Below are positions 38,369 to 47,980 of a stretch of 64,000 bases of DNA, in pieces. The DNA comes from Candidatus Thermochlorobacteriaceae bacterium (GTDB taxonomy: Bacteria; Bacteroidota; Chlorobiia; Chlorobiales; Thermochlorobacteraceae), in NCBI GenBank assembly GCA_029263855.1, contig JAJUFC010000013.1, positions 1-64,000 of the forward strand. The letters are read 5' to 3'. A model generated the notes under the pieces. It had not been told where the DNA came from. It was given only the letters and a program-made list of their open reading frames with translations, and searched no databases. Made by a program: the position numbers and the translations under genes. Position 1 is the stretch's first letter. Each line of letters opens with the position of its first letter.

Positions 38369-39403
38369 GTGTCTTCTATGAAAAATCAAAACGGCACAGT
38401 AACGATTAAAGATGTCGCCGCATTGGCAGGTTTGACACCCGCCGCTGTCTCTATGATTTTGAACGGCAAAGGCACGTTCAAAGAAGAGACGATAAAGAAA
38501 GTGAAAAAAATCGTCCGCGACCTCAACTACGTGCCGAACATCAATGCGATGCGACTTGTCAAACAAGAAACGAAACTTATTGGATTGCTTGTGCCAAGCA
38601 TGGCGGAGCCTTTTACGGTGGAAGTATTGCGCGGAATTGAATCGCAGATTCGAAACTCTGGATACAACCTTGTTATTCACAGCACGACGGGGCGACCGAA
38701 AAGCGAAGAAGAAATTTACAGCGACATCGCCCGTAGCCGACAAGTCGACGGAATAGTGGTGCAGCTCTTCGACCATAATCAAAACCGCACCCAAGAGTTC
38801 ATTCAGCACAACCTGCCGTGCGTTGTCATTGAAGCCGAATTGAAAGAACTTGATTCCATTTCCGTCAATAATTACGAAGGTGGATTTCGCGCAACGGATT
38901 ACCTTGTTCGCAAAGGCAAAAAAAGAATTTTGCTGGTATATGGACCGATGCCATCAAGCGTGATGAGCGAGCGTCGGCGCGGCTACGAAGCGGCACTCAA
39001 AAAAAATAAAATCCGACTTTCTCAAAAACTTCTGCTCGAAGTGCCTTACAAAATCAGTGAAATGCGTCAGCAAGGAAGCGAAGTGATTGAGAATTTTATT
39101 CGCAAGTCCAAAGAACTGCCTTTTGATGCAGTCTTTTGTGCGGCGGGCGACGAAATGGCGATTGGCATCGTAACCGCCTTGCTCGAGCATGGCTACCAAA
39201 TCCCGAAACAAGTCGCCGTCATTGGCTTTGACGACCAACCGATTGCGCAACTGATTTCACCGCACCTCACGACTGTTCGGCAGCCGATTCAAAAAATGGG
39301 TGCGACGGCATTCGATTTTTTACTTCAACGTATCAAAAACCCCAATGCGCCGAAGCAAAACCGTCGCTTAGAACCTGAATTGATTGTTAGAGAAACCGCG
39401 TAA
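38369..39403 (+). CDS. LacI-family transcriptional regulator
   Basis: About 344 residues; Met4 (38378) is an equally good start. The N-terminal helix-turn-helix and hinge read VTIKDVAALAGLTPAAVSMIL and LNYVPNINAMRL, the LacI pattern. The effector part is the periplasmic-binding-protein fold with LIGLLVPSMAEPF, VDGIVVQL and VIGFDDQPIAQLISPHLTTV. Such regulators usually answer to a sugar or nucleoside, but no sugar-uptake or catabolic genes lie alongside; it is convergent with parB. A distant or global role is possible. Confidence 0.92.
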   Translation: MSSMKNQNGTVTIKDVAALAGLTPAAVSMILNGKGTFKEETIKKVKKIVRDLNYVPNINAMRLVKQETKLIGLLVPSMAEPFTVEVLRGIESQIRNSGYNLVIHSTTGRPKSEEEIYSDIARSRQVDGIVVQLFDHNQNRTQEFIQHNLPCVVIEAELKELDSISVNNYEGGFRATDYLVRKGKKRILLVYGPMPSSVMSERRRGYEAALKKNKIRLSQKLLLEVPYKISEMRQQGSEVIENFIRKSKELPFDAVFCAAGDEMAIGIVTALLEHGYQIPKQVAVIGFDDQPIAQLISPHLTTVRQPIQKMGATAFDFLLQRIKNPNAPKQNRRLEPELIVRETA

Positions 39404-39406
39404 AGA

Positions 39407-40375
39407 TTAGCCTTGTGCGTCGGGGTTTGTAATGGCTTCCAAAATGCGCTCCAAATCGTCGGTGCTGTAATACTCAATCGTAATTTCCCCGCTTCCTTTT
39501 TTGGAGTGGCGAATTTTGACTTTCGTGCTGAGCTTGTTGCGCAATGTGTTTTCTACCTCTGCAATATCCAAGAGTTTTTCGGAATCGGACTTTCCTACTT
39601 TTTTTCGGCTGGTCTTCTTCTTTTGACGGTTGATTTTATTGGCGAGTTCTTCAACGCGACGGACGGAGAGCTGCTGTTCGACAATGAGCCGCCAGAGTTC
39701 GAGTTGAATGTCGGGGTCTTCAACGCCGAGCAGGGCGCGCGCATGCCCCATTGAGACCGTCTCGGTACGAATGCTCTCTTGAATTTCACGAGGCAGTTTG
39801 AGCAAGCGAATGAAGTTTGTAACGGTGGTGCGGTCTTTATTGACGCGCTGAGCAATTTCTTCTTGGGTCAATCCACATTCGTCGGCGAGGCGTTGGTAGC
39901 CGAGTGCGACTTCAATCGGGTTGAGATTTTTTCGCTGAATGTTCTCGATGAGCGCGATTTCAATCATATCGCGATTGGTTTTCACATCGAGCACGTAGGC
40001 GGGAATTTCGGTGAAGCCCGCGTCGGTGGCTGCACGCAAGCGTCGCTCGCCGCTGATAAGTTCATATCCGTTGCCGTCAGGCTTGCGTCGCACGGTGATG
40101 GGCTGAACGACGCCTTTTTGCATGATGGATTCTTTGAGCTCTTTCAAGGCTTCGGGTTCAAAATCTAAACGCGGTTGAAAGGGGTTCGGAGAAATTTGAG
40201 CAATCGGGAGCAATCCAATCGTGCCAACTTCGCCTGTTTCGACATTGCGAAAGCGACGCTCAGGAGCATCGAGATTCGGCGCACTTTGACGCTCGTCAAT
40301 TTCTATCGCCTTATCGGCAATCAAAGCACCTAAGCCTTTTCCAAGAACCAATTTTGCCGCCATATCCGATAACAT
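39407..40375 (-). CDS. parB: Chromosome-partitioning protein ParB
   Basis: Binds parS sites near the origin and loads SMC. It is 322 residues. LVLGKGLGALIAD is the typical N-terminus; LLPIAQISPNPFQPR and SGERRLRAATDAG are the CTP-binding ParB/Srx boxes; the helix-turn-helix follows (LTQEEIAQRVNKDRTTVTNFI), then a C-terminal dimerisation region. The start at 40375 is favoured over Met5 because its ATG overlaps the parA stop (TAATG), indicating coupled translation. No parS-like palindrome was found nearby. Confidence 0.93.
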   Translation of the reverse strand: MLSDMAAKLVLGKGLGALIADKAIEIDERQSAPNLDAPERRFRNVETGEVGTIGLLPIAQISPNPFQPRLDFEPEALKELKESIMQKGVVQPITVRRKPDGNGYELISGERRLRAATDAGFTEIPAYVLDVKTNRDMIEIALIENIQRKNLNPIEVALGYQRLADECGLTQEEIAQRVNKDRTTVTNFIRLLKLPREIQESIRTETVSMGHARALLGVEDPDIQLELWRLIVEQQLSVRRVEELANKINRQKKKTSRKKVGKSDSEKLLDIAEVENTLRNKLSTKVKIRHSKKGSGEITIEYYSTDDLERILEAITNPDAQG

Positions 40376-41238
40376 TAAATGTTGGTGTTGAGATTGACGT
40401 CAGAGGAAAGCGACGCGGGTGGTGTCGCCACCGTTGATGCGCCATTGCGCGATTTCATCGTTTTGAACTTCTCAATACCGTCGCGCTCAAACATTTCGTA
40501 AGCCAAGTCCATGTAATCTTTCGTGCCGAGACTTTGTGCGTCGTAGAGCAAAATTGGCTTGCCATGCGACGGGGCTTCGGAAACTTTAACATTGCGACGA
40601 ATGACGGTGTTAAAGACTTTCTCCTTGAAATACTTACGCACCTCTTCAGCGACTTGATTGGAAAGCCGCAATCGGCTGTCATACATTGTTAGCAAAACGC
40701 CCTCGATATCGAGGTTAGGATTGAGATGCTTTCGCACAAGGCTAATCGTGTTCAGAAGTTGCCCCAGCCCCTCGAGCGCGAAGTATTCACATTGAACGGG
40801 AATCAAAACCGCGTCTGCCGCCGTGAGCGAATTGAGCGTGATAAGACCAAGCGAAGGCGGGCAATCAATCAAAATGTAATCATACTTTTTGCGCACTTTT
40901 TGAAGCGCGTTGAACATAACTTTTTCGCGCTCGGGCACATCAACAAGCTCGATTTCTGTTCCAACAAGATTGATATGCGACGGTACAACATCCATAAATG
41001 GCAGTGCCGATTTTTGAATCACGTGCTCAATATCCTCTTTTTCAACCAAGACTTCATAAATCGTTTTTGTCTCATCTGAAACATGCGTGCCTGACCCAAC
41101 GGTTGCATTCGCTTGTGGGTCGATATCAATCAGAAGCGTTGAAAGCTCGGCGGCGGCAATAGACGAAGCAAGGTTAATTGCCGTCGTGGTTTTCCCGACG
41201 CCTCCTTTTTGATTGGAAATTGCGATAACTCTCCCCAT
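40375..41238 (-). CDS. parA: Chromosome-partitioning ATPase ParA
   Basis: A 287-residue Soj/ParA ATPase. [21 protein letters not shown] holds the deviant Walker A with its signature lysine, followed by [12 protein letters not shown] and [14 protein letters not shown]. It forms gradients on the nucleoid that segregate ParB-parS complexes. It is first of the parA-parB pair with a one-base stop/start overlap. The C-terminus past [10 protein letters not shown] is low-complexity. Confidence 0.95.
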   Translation of the reverse strand: MGRVIAISNQKGGVGKTTTAINLASSIAAAELSTLLIDIDPQANATVGSGTHVSDETKTIYEVLVEKEDIEHVIQKSALPFMDVVPSHINLVGTEIELVDVPEREKVMFNALQKVRKKYDYILIDCPPSLGLITLNSLTAADAVLIPVQCEYFALEGLGQLLNTISLVRKHLNPNLDIEGVLLTMYDSRLRLSNQVAEEVRKYFKEKVFNTVIRRNVKVSEAPSHGKPILLYDAQSLGTKDYMDLAYEMFERDGIEKFKTMKSRNGASTVATPPASLSSDVNLNTNI

Positions 41239-41321
41239 GAGCGCGATATGATTTTAGCACGAAGTTAGAGCAAGAAAGATAGTAGAAGCGAAATATACCT
41301 AAAATTTTGACACGGAAAATG

Positions 41322-43331
41322 TTAGCTCGAGGTATCGCTTCTCGTGTCTTGCCAAGAGAAGCGAACCATTGCTGTGAGCGCATCTTGGAAACGAATTTGC
41401 ACCATAAGCTTGTGAGTTTCAACGCGGCGATTGTAGCGTGGCGCAATCCAACTTGGCTGAATCGCAATCTCTTCGGGCTTCGCGCTGAATGTTAAGACAA
41501 GTTGAGCAGAACTCGTGTGAGTTGCCGTGATGATATTGCTGTTTTGCGCCAGCACAATGTCAGGCGCAAAGTGAAAGAAAAACTCTGCGGTGTGTTCGCC
41601 TTGCCCTGTGAGCGTGTCAGTCAGTAAGAGTTCGCCTCGCTGTTTATCAAAGAAAAATTCGCGTTGATGCTTAACGGGCTTTGAAAGCCGCGTGTAAGCA
41701 CCGTGTTCAGCAATAAGCACATCGCGCTCCGCTGAAGTTTCCCACTTCAAAATTTTTGGATTCGTCAAATCGGCTTTCACCTTGAAGGCGTTGGCGAAGT
41801 CGGCGAGTTCTACGCCGTCAATCATCGCGATATTGTGCGCGCGCGTCGAGCGTAGTTCATCGCGCAGGTCTTTGTTGGAAGTATAAGCAAACGTGCCTCT
41901 ATCGGTGAGCCAATTCACGCCGTTGGCGTAGAGTTCAAACGAGAGCGTGTCGTTGTTGCCATGTCCGCCCCAGCCTTTTTTGCCGAGTTCGCCCGCGTCG
42001 ATGAAAATGTGTGTATCGCTTTGGCGCATCACGGCGATTTGGCTATCGGGAAAAAGCGTGCTTGTGAGCAAGGTTGTTGGAGTAAGTCGTTTTTTTCGCT
42101 GAAAGAGTTCCCACCCGTCCGTTCCCAAAAGCCACAGGGCTTGTTCGGAAAACTCTGCGTCGCTCGTCGTGAAAGGAAAATCGAAGAGCGTTTGCGCGAT
42201 TGAAAGGAGCGAACTGTGATTGTTGAAGTCTTCATCGCTTCTGAACCAAAAAAGTCGACCGTCGTCGGAATCGCCAAGAAGCGGGGCTGTGCCGTCGGGC
42301 TTTAAGTAATGCAAGACATAGCGAAGCATTTGAACGAGCCGCTCGCGATAGGCGGGAGAGAACGGATTTTTATTGATGTTCATCAAGATGAACGCCGTAA
42401 GGAAAAACTCTGTCACCATTCGGTGATAGGCGACGCTCATTTCGTAGTTCACGCCGTCGGGGTAAGTTTGCGAAAGGATTTCTTCTTCGAGAATGTTTTT
42501 TCCAAGCTCGAGCCACTTGCGTCCGTGTTCAGAGGCTTTGAAGAAAACGCCAAGCACGAGCAGACCGACCGCATCGGCAAGAAGATGATTGCCACTTCGG
42601 CGCGTGTATTCCAAGTTGTGTTCGAGATACGTGCCGTGCTGCCAAAGCGATTTGAGAATCGCGAGCCACGCGCGCGGCTCGTCGTCAAAAGGCTTGTCGT
42701 CGTTGAAGAAATAAAAACCCGCAATCCAGTTGGCGGCGCGAATGGCGACGTCCATCGGCGACATCCAATTGGTGCCGTAGCAGAATGGATTTTTCGCAAT
42801 CCAATCGAGCGCGAGCGCGAGGAACTTCTCTTTGTAATCGCGACGGTTGGTCGTCCAATAGGCTTTGCCGAGCGTCCAAGCGAAGTGAAAGCGCGAGAGT
42901 TCCCAAGTGAATTTGACGTCTTGACCTTTTGGAAGCGAGATGTCGGAGTAAAATGAAGACGAATCAAATCGCCGTTTGGCGTTCAAATCCAAATGCCAAT
43001 CCCAATCGCCCGAAAAGCGATGCGCAACGCCGAAGAGTTCGATTTTGCCGTTCATAATCGCTTCGGCTTCCATCACGATGTCGGTTTGCGAATGCAATCG
43101 AGCGAGCAGTTGCAAGAAAAACTCTTTGCGATTCGCCAGGTTGAAAAAAAAGTTGTAGCGCGATTGCCGCGCGAAGAGCGAGATGAAATCAGACGCATCG
43201 TTGGCTTCAAACGGGAAAAATTTGATGAACGCCGAGTCCGAAAGAGCCTTCGCGAAAAAACGCTGACGCAACGCGAAAAAATTGCGTCGAAGAACATAAT
43301 GCTTGAAAACGTTGAGATAAGCGTTGAGCAT
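41322..43331 (-). CDS. Heparinase II/III-like polysaccharide lyase
   Basis: A 669-residue protein with the two-part layout of the heparinase II/III family: an N-terminal alpha-barrel (about 60-340, with KFTWELSRFHFAWTLGKAY, WMSPMDVAIRAANWI and EYTRRSGNHLLADAVGLL) and a C-terminal beta-sandwich (about 380-669, with GHGNNDTLSFELYANG and RSTRAHNIAMIDG). The Asn/His/Tyr-rich runs match the catalytic regions. No signal peptide is visible at MLNAYLNVFKHYVL. Homologues are common in capsule and exopolysaccharide clusters as lyases acting on uronic-acid polymers; the substrate here is unknown. Divergent from rqcH. Confidence 0.85.
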   Translation of the reverse strand: MLNAYLNVFKHYVLRRNFFALRQRFFAKALSDSAFIKFFPFEANDASDFISLFARQSRYNFFFNLANRKEFFLQLLARLHSQTDIVMEAEAIMNGKIELFGVAHRFSGDWDWHLDLNAKRRFDSSSFYSDISLPKGQDVKFTWELSRFHFAWTLGKAYWTTNRRDYKEKFLALALDWIAKNPFCYGTNWMSPMDVAIRAANWIAGFYFFNDDKPFDDEPRAWLAILKSLWQHGTYLEHNLEYTRRSGNHLLADAVGLLVLGVFFKASEHGRKWLELGKNILEEEILSQTYPDGVNYEMSVAYHRMVTEFFLTAFILMNINKNPFSPAYRERLVQMLRYVLHYLKPDGTAPLLGDSDDGRLFWFRSDEDFNNHSSLLSIAQTLFDFPFTTSDAEFSEQALWLLGTDGWELFQRKKRLTPTTLLTSTLFPDSQIAVMRQSDTHIFIDAGELGKKGWGGHGNNDTLSFELYANGVNWLTDRGTFAYTSNKDLRDELRSTRAHNIAMIDGVELADFANAFKVKADLTNPKILKWETSAERDVLIAEHGAYTRLSKPVKHQREFFFDKQRGELLLTDTLTGQGEHTAEFFFHFAPDIVLAQNSNIITATHTSSAQLVLTFSAKPEEIAIQPSWIAPRYNRRVETHKLMVQIRFQDALTAMVRFSWQDTRSDTSS

Positions 43332-43458
43332 TGACGAAACTAAAATCGCGCTAATTTGGATTGAGCGAAAAGTTCAACCAACATTTTGGCTTGCAAGCCA
43401 GCGCGCAAATAACGAAAACGCAAGCGAAAGAAAAACGAGATTAACCACAAACCGCGCA

Positions 43459-45141
43459 ATGATACGCAACTATTTCGCGCTCTACGAATTGGCGCAAGAA
43501 CTGTCGGAACGCTTCGCGGGCGGATATGTCTTCGAGTGCTTCTCGCAAGAGAAAGGGGAACTGCGCCTGTCGCTTTTCACGCGCTCCAAAGAGCGATTCG
43601 CGATTGTCGGAACGACGGGCGAAACGCGCCTTGCGCTTTACTATGTCGAAGACGCGGCGCGTCGCCGTCGCAACTCTGCCACGCTGATGACGCAAGCCAA
43701 CGAGCGTCAAATCGAACAAGTCCGCATCTCCGACTTCGACCGCGTCATCTACTTTGACCTCGAAGGCGATTTGCGATTCGTCTTTCAACTGTTCAGCGCG
43801 AACACGAATTTTCTTTTGGTTCAAAACGGAATCATCATCGAAGCCTTCAAAAAGAACGACGATCTATCGGGCAAGCCATTTGTCGAGAGCGCGAGCGCGT
43901 CCATCATTCAAACCGTCGAGCGTTACGCGCAAGACGAAGCGCGCTTCGCCGAAGCCATCGGCGACGTGAGCGACGAGGCTTTGAGCGAGAAAGAGTTGCA
44001 AAAGAAACTCACGCAAATTTTGCCGGGGTTCGACGCGACGCTCGCTCGCGAAGCGCTCTTTCGCGCAAAAGAAAAATCGCCGACGATTGCGCCGCAATCG
44101 CTTCACGAAGCGGTCGCGGAAATTTTCTACGAACTCGTTTCGCCAGAGCCGAAAGTCTATCAAGGCAAGTCAAATCAAGGCGGCGCGGCGCATTGGTTTT
44201 CCATCATTGACGAGCGACATCGCGCGTTTGAATCGGTCGAGCGGTTTGAATCCATCAACGACGCGATGAAATTTTACTCGTTCAAAATTCATCAAGCCGA
44301 ACATTTTGGCAAGGAACTCAAAACGCTACGCGCGCAACTTGAACGGTTGATTGAAAAAACGCGGGCGCAGATTGACGCGCTTGACTTGCAATCGCAAAAA
44401 AAACGAGCCGACGAATACGAGCGAAACGGGCGCCTCTTGATGGCGAATTTGCATCGGCTTGAAAAAGGAATGACGGAAATCACGGTCGAGAATTTCTTTG
44501 ACGGAGGTTCAATCGTCATCGCGCTTGACGAGAAGAAATCGCCGTATCAAAACGCGGAAATGCATTTTGAAAAAGCCAAGAAATCTGGCGCCAGTCAAGC
44601 GATTTCGGCGGAACGATTGAAAACAGCGAGAGAAAATTTGAGCCAAGCCGAGAGACTTCAATCGGAACTATGGAAGATAAACGACCAACGGACGTTTGAG
44701 CGTTGGCGCAAGGCGAATCTTCAAACCCTTCAAAAATTTTTGCTCGTCTCCAAAGAGGAAGCGGAAAAGCAAACGCTCTTTCGGCGGTTCCGACTTTCGC
44801 CAAATGCGGAGTTGTGGGTCGGCAAGAACGCGAAGAACAACGATTTGCTCACGTTCAAATACGCGCGCCCGAATGATTTGTGGTTTCATGCGCGCGGCGT
44901 GGCGGGGTCGCACTGCGTTTTGAAATCGAGCAAACCGCCATCAAGAGACGAGCTGGAACGCGCGGCGGCGATAGCGGCATACTACTCGTCGGCGAAGGGT
45001 GCGGAACTTGCGCCCGTGATTTGCGCGCCCAAAAAGTATGTGCGCAAGCCGAAGGGCGCGGACGTTGGCGCGGTGGTGGTCGAGCGCGAGGAAGTCTTGC
45101 TCGTCAAGCCGCAGTTGTGGACGGAAGCGGAAGAGGAATAG
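43459..45141 (+). CDS. rqcH: RqcH/NFACT-family ribosome quality-control protein
   Basis: About 560 residues from the ATG at 43459 (MIRNYFALYELAQELSERF); the frame is open upstream but without family sequence. The NFACT-N domain includes SDFDRVIYFDLEGD with the conserved D-R, and the C-terminal NFACT-R domain has NDLWFHARGVAGSHCVLK and LVKPQLW. A long charged coiled-coil (about 315-460) joins them. In bacteria RqcH binds obstructed 50S subunits with peptidyl-tRNA and adds C-terminal alanine tails that mark the chain for degradation. The family is also called FbpA/NEMF/Rqc2. Confidence 0.9.
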   Translation: MIRNYFALYELAQELSERFAGGYVFECFSQEKGELRLSLFTRSKERFAIVGTTGETRLALYYVEDAARRRRNSATLMTQANERQIEQVRISDFDRVIYFDLEGDLRFVFQLFSANTNFLLVQNGIIIEAFKKNDDLSGKPFVESASASIIQTVERYAQDEARFAEAIGDVSDEALSEKELQKKLTQILPGFDATLAREALFRAKEKSPTIAPQSLHEAVAEIFYELVSPEPKVYQGKSNQGGAAHWFSIIDERHRAFESVERFESINDAMKFYSFKIHQAEHFGKELKTLRAQLERLIEKTRAQIDALDLQSQKKRADEYERNGRLLMANLHRLEKGMTEITVENFFDGGSIVIALDEKKSPYQNAEMHFEKAKKSGASQAISAERLKTARENLSQAERLQSELWKINDQRTFERWRKANLQTLQKFLLVSKEEAEKQTLFRRFRLSPNAELWVGKNAKNNDLLTFKYARPNDLWFHARGVAGSHCVLKSSKPPSRDELERAAAIAAYYSSAKGAELAPVICAPKKYVRKPKGADVGAVVVEREEVLLVKPQLWTEAEEE

Positions 45142-45190
45142 CGTTGCAAAGATTTTTTGTAAATACGTTCAATGATGTTCATCTGCAAAC

Positions 45191-46192
45191 TTGAACCAAC
45201 TAACTTCTTGTCGTCAATTCGTGAGAGAGAACGCAAAAAAATTTCAAACCGTCATAGAAAAAAACACTTTCTACTTTTACAATCCAACTTTTCAAGAGCG
45301 CTATGAAAGTCATATCAATTCGTTGAAAGAAACGCTTCTTGTTCTCAAAAATCAGGTTGAAACGCAAGGGCTAAAAAAGCAACATTTTGAAGAACTTCTC
45401 GCCGATAAAGAAAACGGGCTTCGCGCCATTCTCGCCTTAACAGGTTTTGCCAATGAGAGTTTGAAACGACTCATTACGGTCGCGCGCGCCGTCGACGACA
45501 AAGAACTTTCAAAACTGATTCACAAGGATAAATGGGCGGAAACGGAAAGCGAAGCCGAAATCAAGGAGTGGAGCGACGCGAAAATCGCCACGCTTTTGAA
45601 AAGCAATGTTTATTTCAGAAAAGGACTTGTCAATCTTTTCTTTGAGGGAGCGACAACGGCGATTTTAGCGCGAATGCTTCCTCTCTTTGAGTTGAAAAAG
45701 TTGAGCATCTCGAAATTAAGGTTTGAAGCGCCAGCGATGATTGATACGCTGGTGAGATACAAAGAAAAAGGGTCGTATTCGGGGCAGGCGGAAAACAATC
45801 CCGAACATTTCATCGCCGAAATTCTAAAAGAAGAAGGCATAACATTTGAAAAAGGGGACTTAACCGAACTTTTCAAAAACGAGCCGATTGAGAAGCGGAC
45901 GATGGACTTCATTATTCCGCGAAAAGAAGCGCCGAAAGTAATCATTGAAAGTTCGTTTCTTGTTACGACTTCATCAGGACAAGGAGATAAGTCCAAGACC
46001 GAAGGCAACATCAAAAAGTTGATTTCGAGATATTATCGGCAAGCCAAGTTTATCGGTTTTGTCGATGGCGTCGGTTGGTATGTTCGCAAAAAAGATTTAA
46101 TGCGAATGGTTGCGGCTTACGACGACGTGTTCACATTTCACGATGAAGAGGTTGAACGCTTCAAGGAATTTCTTAAAACGCAATTACGCTAA
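45191..46192 (+). CDS. Type II restriction endonuclease, DpnII-like
   Basis: A 333-residue protein starting at TTG (45191); ATG codons just upstream are out of frame. The C-terminal third has a PD-(D/E)xK-like nuclease core: RTMDFIIPRKEAPKVIIESSF gives the D and E, then TTSSGQGDKSK, and FIGFVDGVGWY ahead of a basic KKDLMRM. This layout closely follows DpnII (DFVI..LIEV..SGSGSK..WITDGQGWY). The first 200 residues are helical and unassigned. It overlaps the methyltransferase gene by one base (TAATG). The two form a restriction-modification system. Base composition is more AT-rich than flanking genes, consistent with horizontal arrival. Target site unknown; GATC is only the DpnII precedent. Confidence 0.8.
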   Translation: MNQLTSCRQFVRENAKKFQTVIEKNTFYFYNPTFQERYESHINSLKETLLVLKNQVETQGLKKQHFEELLADKENGLRAILALTGFANESLKRLITVARAVDDKELSKLIHKDKWAETESEAEIKEWSDAKIATLLKSNVYFRKGLVNLFFEGATTAILARMLPLFELKKLSISKLRFEAPAMIDTLVRYKEKGSYSGQAENNPEHFIAEILKEEGITFEKGDLTELFKNEPIEKRTMDFIIPRKEAPKVIIESSFLVTTSSGQGDKSKTEGNIKKLISRYYRQAKFIGFVDGVGWYVRKKDLMRMVAAYDDVFTFHDEEVERFKEFLKTQLR

Positions 46193-47256
46193 TGATTGAA
46201 AAGCATTTAAACGCGATAACGCAAGGCGACTGCTTGGAATTGCTCCGACAGATTCCCGACGACTCGATTGATGTAACATTCGCCGACCCGCCATTCAATC
46301 TGAAAAAAGGCTACAACACTTACAAAGACAGCTTGAAGTTGCAAGAATACTTGACGTGGTGCGAAAAATGGATTTCAGAAATGGTTCGGATTACAAAGCC
46401 CACAGGATCGATTTTTTTGCATAACATTCCAAAATGGCTCACTTACTATGCGACATTTCTAAATCAGAAAGCAGACTTTAAGCACTGGATAAGTTGGGAC
46501 GCGCCAACTGCGCCAATGGGGAAAACCTTGCAACCTGCGCACTACGGAATCCTCTTTTATGCCAAAGACGCGAAGCAGTTGAAGTTTTATGAAATTCGTC
46601 ATCCCCACAAACGCGCGCGAAAAGCGCAGATTCTCGCAAAAGATTATGGCGGCAAGAAATCAATGCTTCACCCGTTCGGACCGCTCGCATCAGACGTATG
46701 GACGGATATTCACAGAATTAAACATAACAAGTTCAGAGATGAACACCCGTGCCAACTACCGATTCACTTGCTTGAAAGAATAATCCTGATGAGTAGCGAT
46801 GAAGGCGACGTGATTCTTGACCCGTTTAGCGGGACGGGAACTACGGCGTTGGCGGCAAAGCGACTTGGACGGCAGTATATTGGCTTCGACATCGATGAAG
46901 AATACGTGAAAATCACGCGACAAAAATTGGAGCAAGAAAAGTCGCTTTCTAAGCTAGGAAATAGATGGGTCAGTTTCTATCTCGATGAAGTAACGACGTT
47001 GCGCGACAAAGATTGGGACTACTTGAAAGACTTCTACTACATACCAAATAACCCAGAAGACATTGATACAACGCCGATTGTCTTAAAGACAAAAGCGGAC
47101 ATTCAAACGCCTTTGTCAAGTTTGACGGCGCTCAGCAAATCTAATGTCGACGCGAAAATGCGTCAGATAACTTTGTTCGAGCCGATGGTAGAGCAAGAAT
47201 CAAAGCATAAAAAAGACGCGCCACGAAACAAAGAAACGACGAGAGCAAGCGTTTAA
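46192..47256 (+). CDS. Type II DNA methyltransferase (beta class, N4/N6)
   Basis: A 354-residue amino-methyltransferase that protects the host from the neighbouring nuclease. The catalytic DPPF lies at 32-35 and the SAM-binding DPFSGTGTT near 211-219, the motif order of beta-class enzymes. HPCQLPIHLLERII precedes the SAM site as in DpnA/CcrM-like enzymes. After about 245 a C-terminal tail of 110 residues (TTLRDKDWDYLKDFYYI and a charged end) may help recognise the target. Its start codon overlaps the nuclease stop, so the two are coupled in the order R then M. Sequence alone cannot say whether it makes N6-methyladenine or N4-methylcytosine. Confidence 0.9.
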   Translation: MIEKHLNAITQGDCLELLRQIPDDSIDVTFADPPFNLKKGYNTYKDSLKLQEYLTWCEKWISEMVRITKPTGSIFLHNIPKWLTYYATFLNQKADFKHWISWDAPTAPMGKTLQPAHYGILFYAKDAKQLKFYEIRHPHKRARKAQILAKDYGGKKSMLHPFGPLASDVWTDIHRIKHNKFRDEHPCQLPIHLLERIILMSSDEGDVILDPFSGTGTTALAAKRLGRQYIGFDIDEEYVKITRQKLEQEKSLSKLGNRWVSFYLDEVTTLRDKDWDYLKDFYYIPNNPEDIDTTPIVLKTKADIQTPLSSLTALSKSNVDAKMRQITLFEPMVEQESKHKKDAPRNKETTRASV

Positions 47257-47282
47257 CGTTTCTTTTCAGCGCAAGCAAAACC

Positions 47283-47942
47283 GTGATAAACGACCAAGAC
47301 CACAAATACCGCCCGAAGCGCGAAGAAATGGTTCTGAAACTGCGCGAGATGGGCGTCGCAAACGAGCGCGTCTTGCAAGCGTTCCGCGACGTCAAGCGCC
47401 ACTTGTTCGTCGACTCGATGTTTTGGGAATCCGCCTATCAAGATTCGCCGTTGCCAATCGCCGCCAATCAAACCATTTCGCAACCTTACACGGTCGCGTA
47501 TATGACGAGCATCGTCGTGGAGCATTATCCGAGCGGCGCGAAGGTTTTGGAAATCGGAACGGGGTCGGGGTATCAAGCGGCGATTCTGTTCGCGTTGGGG
47601 TATCGCGTCTATACGGTTGAGCGGCACGCCTCGCTCTACGAGCAAGCGACGAAGCGTTTCGAGGAACTCGGAATCAAAGCGCAGGCGCGACTTGGCGATG
47701 GAACGCTCGGCTGGGCGGCGATGAAACCCTTCGACGCGATTCTCGTTACCGCAGGCTCGCCCGACGTGCCGCGTCCGCTTCTCGAACAACTCGCCGACAA
47801 CGGTCGCTTGATTATCCCCATCGGCGATGCGAAGCGCCAACAGATGCATATTTTTCATCGTCAAGGCAATCAAGTTTTCGAAACAGTCGCCGATAACTTC
47901 GCTTTCGTGCCGCTCATCGGCAAAGAAGGTTGGAAAGAATGA
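47283..47942 (+). CDS. pcm: Protein-L-isoaspartate O-methyltransferase
   Basis: Repairs age-damaged isoaspartyl residues using SAM. It is 219 residues, starting at GTG (47283). RHLFVDSMFWESAYQDSPLPI and NQTISQPYTVAYM are the substrate-binding signatures; VLEIGTGSGYQAAIL is SAM motif I; FDAILVTAGSPDVPRPLLEQL completes the fold. It starts 26 bases after the methyltransferase gene and is followed by the ArsC-like gene. Confidence 0.95.
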   Translation: MINDQDHKYRPKREEMVLKLREMGVANERVLQAFRDVKRHLFVDSMFWESAYQDSPLPIAANQTISQPYTVAYMTSIVVEHYPSGAKVLEIGTGSGYQAAILFALGYRVYTVERHASLYEQATKRFEELGIKAQARLGDGTLGWAAMKPFDAILVTAGSPDVPRPLLEQLADNGRLIIPIGDAKRQQMHIFHRQGNQVFETVADNFAFVPLIGKEGWKE

Positions 47943-47980
47943 CGACGAAATAATTCGCCAAAAAACAACCATAGAAATCA

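Noticed and set aside
41020-41025. CACGTG within parA as a possible parS
   Set aside because: Flanking bases break the palindrome beyond the core; no second site nearby.
47253-47972. 239-codon ORF antisense to pcm
   Set aside because: The plus-strand frame encodes a clear PCMT; the antisense product has no family features.
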